A DNA stretch of 5,754 nt, taken from positions 1 to 5,754 of the forward strand of contig CAZBTI010000177.1 of assembly GCA_964494395.1 (NCBI GenBank), read 5' to 3'. The DNA comes from SHLQ01 sp964494395 (GTDB lineage Bacteria > Actinomycetota > Acidimicrobiia > Acidimicrobiales > SHLQ01). Under the pieces are notes generated by a model. It was not told the DNA's origin, searched no databases, and saw nothing but the letters and a program-made list of their open reading frames with translations. Positions 1 through 5,548 of the stretch are shown one piece after another (the first letter of the stretch is position 1; the number at the start of each line of letters is the position of its first letter). Made by a program: the position numbers and the translations under genes.

Positions 1-96
1 GCGACCGTCGAGCGGCACTAGGTCGTTGGTAAAGCTTTCGTAATTGATGCATGACCCTGAGCGAGTCGACTCCGGGGGCGCGAGTAATCTAGCAGT
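1..96. other. Intergenic left edge, possible tail of an upstream gene
   Basis: Nothing here can be assigned firmly. Frame 1 on the plus strand reads A-T-V-E-R-H and then TAG at 19-21, so the first 21 bases could be the end of a gene entering from the left, but six codons are not evidence. The remaining bases hold the promoter region of the first lipoprotein gene. Confidence 0.3.
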
Positions 97-97
97 A
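85..97 (+). promoter_or_regulatory. Candidate -10 box for a leaderless transcript of the first lipoprotein gene
   Basis: TAATCT at 85-90 fits the TANNNT -10 pattern and ends six bases before the ATG at 97, so transcription would start at or next to the A of the start codon. No Shine-Dalgarno sequence precedes the ATG, which agrees with leaderless initiation. No convincing -35 box is visible. The next gene has a hexamer at the same distance, which strengthens the call. Confidence 0.45.
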
Positions 98-906
98 TGT
101 CGAAACCCCTCGCGAAGACTGGATTCCTCCTGCTCGCTCTGGCGCTTATCGCCGCAGCTTGTTCGTCCACATCTGATATCGCTACCACGACTGAAATCGA
201 GGAGGCGGCAGAAGAAGTCGTCACCGAACCAGCTTTCGAAGTTCCCGACACTGCTCCGGCCATCGAACCTGGCGCGACCGCACTCGGTTCGGTCGAGATC
301 GACGGCGTAGAGATCGAGTACGCAACGTCGGTGCCTGATGGCTTCGAGCCGGGCGATGCAGCGCCACTGCTCTTTGCCTTTCCCGGTGGCGGTCAAACCA
401 TCGGCATTGCCGAGTCGATGGTCGAAGGGACGCTGTCGAGTGAAGCGCAACGGCTCGGGTGGGTTGTCGTCAGCCCAGCTGCACCTGACGGTGAACGATT
501 CTTTGACGGCTCCGAAGTGCTCGTGCCCGGGCTCCTCGACTGGGTCGACACGTGGGTCGATGTCGAAGGCGATGCTCCGCATGTCGCCGGAATTAGCAAC
601 GGCGGACTCAGTTCGTTCCGTTACGCAGCCCTGAACCCCGACCGAGTGCAGTCGGTAACGGCGTTTCCCGGCTTCCCCCGCAACAGCGACGACCGCGCCG
701 CGCTCGCCGACTTCGCCGACGTTCCAATCCGGCTGTTTGTTGGTGGTACCGACACGAATTGGATCGGTCCAGCCGAACAGACGGTCACAGAATTCGAAGA
801 ACTGGGCGGCGACGTCGAACTGACGATCTTCCCAGGTGAGGGACACATCATGGACTCGACCCGAGACGGCACCATCGTCTTCGAACAACTCGAGAGCTTC
901 CGCTAG
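97..906 (+). CDS. Secreted lipoprotein, alpha/beta-hydrolase fold (LpqC/PHB-depolymerase-like esterase)
   Basis: A 269-residue predicted exported lipoprotein. Residues 1-21 form a type II signal peptide: a short basic N-terminus, a hydrophobic core, then IAAA before Cys22, the expected lipidated residue. An Ala/Glu/Thr-rich linker (about 23-60) leads to an alpha/beta-hydrolase domain. The domain shows FPGGGQ at 95-100 (probable oxyanion-hole loop), GWVVVSPAAP at 121-130, the nucleophile elbow GISNGG with Ser167, Asp219 in VGGTD, and His250 in GEGH. The triad is complete, so the protein is probably an active esterase or hydrolase outside the membrane; the substrate is unknown. The layout recalls the LpqC/poly(3-hydroxybutyrate) depolymerase-like and dienelactone-hydrolase-like groups, but I cannot assign a subfamily. 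The ATG at 97 is chosen because it starts the signal peptide. A paralogue begins 55 bp downstream on the same strand. Confidence 0.85.
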   Translation: MSKPLAKTGFLLLALALIAAACSSTSDIATTTEIEEAAEEVVTEPAFEVPDTAPAIEPGATALGSVEIDGVEIEYATSVPDGFEPGDAAPLLFAFPGGGQTIGIAESMVEGTLSSEAQRLGWVVVSPAAPDGERFFDGSEVLVPGLLDWVDTWVDVEGDAPHVAGISNGGLSSFRYAALNPDRVQSVTAFPGFPRNSDDRAALADFADVPIRLFVGGTDTNWIGPAEQTVTEFEELGGDVELTIFPGEGHIMDSTRDGTIVFEQLESFR

Positions 907-949
907 CCCTCCCCTCGCTCGGGTACCTCAGATAGGGCGAAGAACGGCC

Positions 950-962
950 GATTCTCTTGGTA
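950..962 (+). promoter_or_regulatory. Candidate -10 box for a leaderless transcript of the second lipoprotein gene
   Basis: GATTCT at 950-955 lies six bases before the ATG at 962, the same spacing as TAATCT in front of the upstream paralogue. There is no Shine-Dalgarno sequence between it and the ATG. Its first base departs from TANNNT, so it is weaker than the upstream example. It suggests that the second gene may also be transcribed separately. Confidence 0.35.
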
Positions 963-1720
963 TGGCGCGGTTCAAACTCTCACTACTCATTCTTCTGGCC
1001 CTCATTGCTGCGGCGTGCAGCGGTGGTAGCGAAACGGCGACGCAGGAATTCGATGTGTCGAACTTTCTCGTCAGTGCCGGAGCGACCGAGCAAGGTATGG
1101 TCGAGATCGGCGGACGATCTGTCGAGTACATGGTCACGATCCCGGAGGGGTTCTCTGTCGGTGACACCGCACCGGTGCTGCTCGCCCTTCCTCCTGGCGG
1201 ACAAGACCTAGAGATCACTCGAAACGCCCACAACGCGGTCTATCACGGACAGGCGCTCAGCCTCGGATGGGTGGTCGTCAGCCCCGCAGCGCCCGGAGGC
1301 GATCTCTTCTTCAACGATGGCGGAGAGGTTCTCCCCGGCTTCGTCGATTGGATCGAAGCCTGGGTCACTCCCGAAGGCGGGGCACCACACCTTGCGGGCA
1401 TCAGCAACGGAGGCATCAGCGCATTCCGATTTGCCGGAGAGAACCCTGACCGCGTGCAGTCGATCATCGCCTTTCCCGGCTTCCCAGAAAGTGACGACGA
1501 CAAAGAGGCATTGGCAGAACTGTCGGGCATCCCCATCCGCATGCACGTCGGTGGGACAGACGCCGGCTGGATTAGCCGTATGCAAGAGGCGGAAAATCTC
1601 ATCGTCAGTGCAGGAGGCAACGTCCGCCTCGCTACGTACGCGGGCGAAGGCCACGTGATCCAATCGACCTCAGATGGCGAGATCATCTTCGGCCAGCTCG
1701 AAGGGTTCCGGAACCCCTGA
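962..1720 (+). CDS. Secreted lipoprotein, alpha/beta-hydrolase fold, paralogue of the preceding gene
   Basis: A 252-residue predicted lipoprotein, alike along most of its length to the product of the gene just upstream (about half of residues identical by eye). The signal peptide is residues 1-18 with the lipobox IAAA before Cys19. The mature domain shows LPPGGQ at 76-81, GWVVVSPAAP at 102-111, the nucleophile elbow GISNGG with Ser148, Asp200 in VGGTD, and His231 in GEGH, so the catalytic triad is intact. The linker after the lipid anchor is shorter than in the paralogue, and the oxyanion-hole loop differs (PPGG against PGGG), which could mean a different substrate. The frame stays open upstream to 836, but the signal peptide fixes the start at 962. 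Tandem duplication is the simplest origin. The TGA stop is followed after 11 bases by the N gap. Confidence 0.85.
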   Translation: MARFKLSLLILLALIAAACSGGSETATQEFDVSNFLVSAGATEQGMVEIGGRSVEYMVTIPEGFSVGDTAPVLLALPPGGQDLEITRNAHNAVYHGQALSLGWVVVSPAAPGGDLFFNDGGEVLPGFVDWIEAWVTPEGGAPHLAGISNGGISAFRFAGENPDRVQSIIAFPGFPESDDDKEALAELSGIPIRMHVGGTDAGWISRMQEAENLIVSAGGNVRLATYAGEGHVIQSTSDGEIIFGQLEGFRNP

Positions 1721-1731
1721 GTGCGACGTTT

Positions 1732-1831
1732 NNNNNNNNNNNNNNNNNNNNNNNNNNNNNNNNNNNNNNNNNNNNNNNNNNNNNNNNNNNNNNNNNNNNN
1801 NNNNNNNNNNNNNNNNNNNNNNNNNNNNNNN
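1732..1831. other. Assembly gap of exactly 100 N
   Basis: All bases are N. A run of exactly 100 is the usual placeholder for a scaffold gap of unknown length. Any missing gene between the lipoproteins and the selenoprotein genes would lie here, and the true distance is unknown. Confidence 0.98.
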
Positions 1832-1860
1832 CCCCGCCGTTCGCTGTGCTCACTAGCCGA

Positions 1861-1884
1861 GTTTCGCGCCTAGTGGCGCCAAAC
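1861..1884. terminator. Inverted repeat, possible terminator or transcript-end hairpin
   Basis: Arms GTTTCGCGCC (1861-1870) and GGCGCCAAAC (1875-1884) pair over nine positions with one C-C mismatch, around the loop TAGT. It lies about 45 bases beyond the stop codon of the minus-strand oxidoreductase gene, where a terminator is expected. No T-tract follows on either strand, so it is not a classical intrinsic terminator. Apart from this, the stretch from the gap to 1926 shows nothing recognisable. Confidence 0.35.
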
Positions 1885-1926
1885 ATCGACGCTTTAACGC
1901 ATTTCGACAGGGGGGTCGACGTGCTA

Positions 1927-2541
1927 TTACGGGCGTTCGCCGAAGTTTGGGCCGACGGTGCGGGTGCGCTTGAGCTCCCAGAAGCCGTCCATCGTCGACA
2001 TCGTCACCATGGCATCCCAAAGAGCGAGACCTTCCTCGCCCTGAGGAGCGTGGCTGATCACTGGACCGAAGATGCCGACCTTGTCGCCATCATCCTTTTC
2101 GAACGCGATGATCGGCGTGCCGACGTCTTGGCCGACAAGCTCGAGGCCAGCGTCCATCTTCTCGCGAATGACCGCATCCCACGACTCGTCGTCGAACGCT
2201 GAGGCATATGAGGTGTCCATGCCTGCCGACTCGAGAATCTCTGACGCATCGGCGTAGAGGTTCTGGTCGTGGTGGATGAAACGACCGCACTCCCAGTAGA
2301 AGTCGCCAGCGGCTTTGTTCCCCTCGGCGGCGTTGATTGCCTCGAAGACTCTCAACAACCCGTGGGTGTACACGACGGGTGTGTAGTACTCAGAATCTTC
2401 CGGCGGCTCGTTCTTGAACAACAAGCTGATTGGTTGCCAGGTGATATCGATATCACGTTCTGGCTTTACGACGTCGACGACCCAACGAGCCGTCACCCAA
2501 CACCACGGTCAAATGGGGTCAACCCACTTTTCAATCTTCAT
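1927..2541 (-). CDS. Selenocysteine-containing DsbA-family oxidoreductase, Rv2466c-like (mycothiol-linked nitroreductase family)
   Basis: A 204-residue thioredoxin-fold protein read from ATG (2541-2539) through an in-frame TGA (2511-2509) to TAA. The N-terminus is M-K-I-E-K-W-V-D-P-I-U-P-W-C-W, so Sec11 replaces the first Cys of the family's CPWC active site and Cys14 is the resolving residue. Homology to Mycobacterium tuberculosis Rv2466c, a mycothiol-dependent DsbA-like reductase, is recognised from memory along the whole length: the RWVVDV helix after the active site, DVGTP at 139-143 with the cis-Pro143 typical of thioredoxin folds, FGPVIS at 158-163, GEEGLALWDA at 168-177, and ELKRTRT at 189-195. 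There is no signal peptide, so it is probably cytosolic. AGGAGG lies 13 bases before the ATG, a long but usable spacing; no other in-frame start exists between. Conventional calling would begin at GTG 2496 and lose the active site. A weak promoter (CATAGT, minus strand, 2581-2576) may lie inside the divergent gene. The substrate and thiol partner are inferred. Confidence 0.9.
2476..2511 (-). promoter_or_regulatory. Sec UGA codon and candidate bacterial SECIS hairpin of the Rv2466c-like gene
   Basis: The TGA occupies 2511-2509. After 14 bases comes a hairpin at 2494-2476: GACGGCU pairs with GGUCGUC (seven pairs, two of them G-U wobbles) around the loop CGUUG. The loop starts 21 nt after the UGA and has G at its second position. 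This fits the known bacterial SECIS rule: a small apical loop about 16-37 nt from UGA with a G among its first two bases. It lies within the coding sequence, as expected in bacteria. Confidence 0.72.
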
Positions 2542-2551
2542 GGTGTGACCA

Positions 2552-2566
2552 TAGCCTCCTGAGGGA
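2552..2566 (+). promoter_or_regulatory. Candidate -10 box of the UGSC selenoprotein gene, overlapping the ribosome site of the divergent gene
   Basis: TAGCCT at 2552-2557 fits TANNNT and lies eight bases before the ATG at 2566, predicting a leaderless or nearly leaderless transcript. The gene has no properly spaced Shine-Dalgarno sequence. The same bases overlap CCTCCT at 2555-2560, which is the AGGAGG ribosome-binding site of the minus-strand gene. No clear -35 box is visible. Confidence 0.4.
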
Positions 2567-4305
2567 TGGACGCGCACTATGAAGTTGTCTGGCCCTCGTC
2601 ACCGCTCGGTATTCAGAGACAGCGAAAGGCACGACGACTCGCCACGCTCAATGACAAACGCGTTGCCTTCCTTTGGGACTACGTGTTTCGGGGCGACGAG
2701 CTCTTCCCGGTGCTCGCCGAATCTCTCACTCAACGGTTTGGCAACGTCGAGATCGTGAGCTTCGAAGAGTTCGGCAACTTGCATGGTGCTGATGAGAAGG
2801 AGCGCATCGAGCGACTCCCCGATGACCTACGCAGCCGCGGCGTCGACGCAGTCGTCTCGGGGATGGGGTGTTGAGGAAGCTGCACGCCCGCCGTGATGCG
2901 GGCCGCAATCGCTGCTGAGGCTGCTGACATCCCATCGGTCTCGATCGTGTGCGAAGGCTTTGCGGGCCAGGCCCTCGCGACCGGGCGAGGGTATGGCTAC
3001 GACGATCTTGCGCTGGCTGAGACCGTTGGCCATGTCGACGCGCAGAGCTATGACGAGATGGTCACCAACTTCGTGGACTCCACGGTCGACCAAGTGATCG
3101 ACGGGCTCGTGGGCGGAGACGAAGACCGTGCATTGTCCGAGGAGGAGAGCGAACCGGCTGCACTTGACGTGGTCGTGTCCGGCACGATCGATGAAGTGCA
3201 AGCTGCCTTTGTAGACCGTGGATGGTCCGATGGACATCCCGTTGTTCCGCCCACTCGTGAACGCACCGAAGCATTTCTCGCCCAGTCAGGGCACGATCCT
3301 TGGAAGGTGCTCGGCGTCGCACCTTCATCGGGTCGAGACGTGACCGTGTGGTCGGTTGCGGTGAACGCCGTGATGGCGGGTTGCGACCCGGCACACCTGC
3401 CCGTGCTGCTCGCGATGACCGACGTGTTACTCGATCCGGCCTACGGCGTCGAACACTCGGGCAACACCACCGGGGCCGACGCGCTCGTGGTGCTCAGCGG
3501 GCCGGCGAGCAGTGAGCTCGGATTTAACCACGGCCCGGGAGCGCTTCGGGAAGGCGCGCATGCAAACACGAGTGTGGGCCGATGGCTTCGCCTCTATCTG
3601 CGCAACGTTTTTGGATTCACCGCCGACGGTCTCGACAAGGCGACCTTCGGCAACTCCACGCGAGTCGTGCTCGCGGAAGATCACCATGCGCTGACCGACA
3701 TGGGCTGGACGTCGTTGGCCGAAGATCTCGGCGCTCCGCCGGGTTCGGACTCTGTGTCGATTGCCCGGCTCAACAGTGGAACCATCATCGGCAGCGTCTT
3801 TGGATCGACGCCCGACGAGATCGCGGCGTACCTCGGCAACGGCATTGCCCGGACCGCCGCATGGGACCTGACTCACGTCTACGGCCTGGGGCACGATCAA
3901 TTCGCTCCACTGCTGGTGCTGTCCCCGATCTTGGCTCGCACGTTCGCCACTGCCGAAATGTCCAAGCGGGATGTGCAAACACTGCTCTTTGAGCACGCTC
4001 GCATTCCAGCGATCACCTTCGAATCGATGATCGGCGAGTGGAGCAACCTCACCGCCGGCCGGCGAACGCTCGTCGAGTTGGTTGCCGAGGGAGAGCTCCC
4101 CGGAGTGTTTGCCGAGTCCGATGATCCGGCGCGGCTTGTGCCGGTCGTGACGAGTCCGCGACGAATCCTCATCGCCGTCGCCGGCGACCCCAACCGCACC
4201 AATGCGTACGCGTTCAGTAACGACGGTCCCCACGGGTGGTGGACAAACAAGTCCATCGACTTTGAGGCGGCAGACGATCTGTCGTGCGTTGTCCCTCAGG
4301 AGTGA
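2566..4305 (+). CDS. UGSC-motif selenoprotein with a fused C-terminal domain of unknown function
   Basis: A 579-residue protein with an in-frame TGA at 2872-2874 read as Sec103. The frame continues without shift, and the residues around the TGA are G-M-G-C-U-G-S-C-T-P-A-V-M-R-A: the signature of the UGSC family, known from metagenome surveys with Sec or Cys at this place. U103-G-S-C106 is a UxxC redox pair, preceded by Cys102. The UGSC domain spans about residues 20-185 (KRVAFLWDYVFRGDE at 31-45, FGNLHGADE at 69-77, IPSVSIVCEGF at 122-132). An acidic linker (about 184-200) leads to a roughly 370-residue second domain with DRGWSDGHPVVPPT at 217-230 and AVNAVMAGCDP at 265-275 (Cys273). I recall this second domain from uncharacterised proteins but can assign no activity. 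There is no signal peptide or membrane segment. The ATG at 2566 is the first start after an in-frame TGA at 2560. The end overlaps the convergent PLP gene by 10 bp. Conventional calling splits this gene in two (2566-2874 and 2893-4305). Confidence 0.92.
2872..2903 (+). promoter_or_regulatory. Sec UGA codon and candidate bacterial SECIS hairpin of the UGSC gene
   Basis: After the TGA (2872-2874) and 11 further bases, GCCCGC (2886-2891) pairs perfectly with GCGGGC (2898-2903) around the loop CGUGAU. The loop begins 17 nt after the UGA and has G at its second base, so spacing and loop rule both fit a bacterial SECIS. An outer UGC/GCA pairing (2881-2883 with 2905-2907) can extend the stem across a small internal loop. 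Confidence 0.78.
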
Positions 4306-5486
4306 TCAGCGGCCTGTCGGGCAGCTGCGAAGACGGTCGCCGGATCGGCCATTGGGTTGGCAGCGACCGAACGAAGCCATTGCTCGCCCTCGATCGTGGT
4401 GGTCGAGATGAACGTGTCATTGGACAGACGGGCTTGAAGAGTGCTGGCCTCGGTGGTGTTGTGTCGCCAACACAACACTCCGGTGTGCGGACGAGATCGA
4501 GTGGTGAAGTCGTCCGACGACTCGACGAGTTCGTAGAGCTCGTCGGCTAGCGCCATGCCGCGGTCGATCATCGCCGCGAGGCCGCGGCGGCCGTAGGCGA
4601 GGAGGGTGGCGAGCAGCGGAGTTGCCGTCGCGCCGTGCGACCCCAACACGCCAACGTTCGGTACAGCCAAGTACTCGCCGTCCACGCTGATCGAGTCATG
4701 GGCTGCCTCGTGATCGGCGAATAGGACCATCGCTGACTCCTTAGGCTGGAACAACCACTTGTGTGCCGACACCGAGACGCTGTCGAAACTGTCGACGCCG
4801 TCGAGTAGGTGCCCATGCTGTTCGCTGAGCCGGAGTGGGCCAGCCCACGCTGCGTCGACGTGCCTCCAGCGAGCATCGGCAGCGGCATCGAGCGGTTCTA
4901 CTTCGCCAGTACTGGTGGTGCCAGCGGTAACGACGGCGACACTCGACGAGAGGTCGCCCGGGTCGCTCCAGTGATCGACAGCCCGGAACGGCATGGCGAG
5001 AATGTGCGCACTCTTTCGAATGCTGAGGTGGGCGGAGCTGCTCGCAACCACGTCGGTGGCTCCGGCTTCGCGGGCAGCCCACAGCGCGGTGAGGTTCGCA
5101 ACGGTCGACCCAGGCGTGAGGTGGCCACCCGACATAGCGAACACCGGAGCCAGCCAACGAATCACTCGCGTTTCGATGTCTCGCGCCATGGGCGCGGTGT
5201 CGGGGTGGAGAAGATTCTGGTTCCGGCTCGCCGTCCACATCGACGCGGCCCAGGTGACCCACGGCGTGGGTGGATCCATGTGGGCAAAGAAGCCGGGAGC
5301 TGCAAGATCGCGCCCGTGGCCCAGTACCGCTGGCGCGAGCGACTCGAGAGCGCTCAGCCCCCCGCTCCCAGATTCGGGGAGGTCGTCGGGCAGATCGGCC
5401 AAACCCTCGCTGGTGAAGTCGGTGAACAGCGCATCTACCGACCATTGGAGACCCTCATCGTTCGGGAGAAAAGCAGATGCGTCCAT
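4296..5486 (-). CDS. PLP-dependent group II decarboxylase-like enzyme
   Basis: A 396-residue fold-type I pyridoxal-phosphate enzyme of the aromatic-amino-acid/glutamate/tyrosine decarboxylase family (group II). Visible signatures in order: HLTPGSTVANLTALWAAR at 122-139 (the usual T-S-G-G-T-x-A-N region, phosphate contacts), SSSAHLSIRKSA at 149-160 with His153 expected to stack on the cofactor ring, AGTTSTGEVEPLD at 188-200, HVDAAWAG at 209-216 with Asp211 facing the pyridine nitrogen, and VSAHKWLFQPKES at 239-251 with Lys243 as the Schiff-base lysine. It is shorter than the usual 450-500 residues, mainly at the C-terminal end, so decarboxylase activity is not certain; the substrate cannot be read from the sequence. 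The ATG at 5486 has no Shine-Dalgarno sequence, and an in-frame TAG lies just upstream. The gene is flanked by two selenoprotein genes: convergent and overlapping 10 bp with the UGSC gene, divergent from the glutathione peroxidase. It has no internal TGA. Confidence 0.87.
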   Translation of the reverse strand: MDASAFLPNDEGLQWSVDALFTDFTSEGLADLPDDLPESGSGGLSALESLAPAVLGHGRDLAAPGFFAHMDPPTPWVTWAASMWTASRNQNLLHPDTAPMARDIETRVIRWLAPVFAMSGGHLTPGSTVANLTALWAAREAGATDVVASSSAHLSIRKSAHILAMPFRAVDHWSDPGDLSSSVAVVTAGTTSTGEVEPLDAAADARWRHVDAAWAGPLRLSEQHGHLLDGVDSFDSVSVSAHKWLFQPKESAMVLFADHEAAHDSISVDGEYLAVPNVGVLGSHGATATPLLATLLAYGRRGLAAMIDRGMALADELYELVESSDDFTTRSRPHTGVLCWRHNTTEASTLQARLSNDTFISTTTIEGEQWLRSVAANPMADPATVFAAARQAADHS

Positions 5487-5495
5487 GCAAGGGCG

Positions 5496-5524
5496 ACCCT
5501 ACGCCGCGTTAGTCTCAACGCCAA
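5496..5524 (-). promoter_or_regulatory. Candidate promoter of the PLP decarboxylase-like gene
   Basis: On the minus strand TTGGCG (5524-5519) and TAGGGT (5501-5496) stand 17 bases apart, the ideal spacing for -35 and -10 boxes. The -10 ends nine bases before the ATG, so the leader would be only two or three bases long. That agrees with the lack of a ribosome-binding site. Confidence 0.45.
5506..5521. repeat. Small inverted repeat between divergent promoters
   Basis: GCGTT (5506-5510) and AACGC (5517-5521) form a perfect five-base inverted repeat around AGTCTC. It lies in the 62-bp space between the divergent PLP and glutathione peroxidase genes and overlaps the PLP promoter spacer. It could be an operator half-site pair, but an arm of five bases can arise by chance. 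Confidence 0.25.
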
Positions 5525-5548
5525 GACCGCTCATCAGAGGGAGGACGC

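Noticed and set aside
836..961. Longer N-terminus for the second lipoprotein starting at 836.
   Set aside because: It would overlap the upstream gene and place 42 residues before a perfect lipoprotein signal peptide that begins at 962.
1718..1720. Terminal TGA of the second lipoprotein as a Sec codon.
   Set aside because: The product already ends at the same place as its paralogue, which uses TAG there. Only a few codons follow before the gap.
1674..1886. Short open frames spanning the N gap on both strands.
   Set aside because: They exist only because N codons are not read as stops.
2541..2553. Upstream mini-frame ATG-GTC-ACA-CCA-TGA overlapping the start of the Rv2466c-like gene as a regulatory leader peptide.
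   Set aside because: Its ATG is only two bases from the AGGAGG, too close for efficient initiation, and four codons give no other support.
3427..4233. Long minus-strand open frame opposite the UGSC fusion gene.
   Set aside because: It shows no recognisable domain and mirrors the codon bias of the plus-strand gene. It is a shadow.
4296..4298. Terminal TGA of the PLP gene as another Sec codon.
   Set aside because: No family-like sequence follows in frame, and nothing in the neighbourhood of this codon is a redox motif. It is an ordinary stop.
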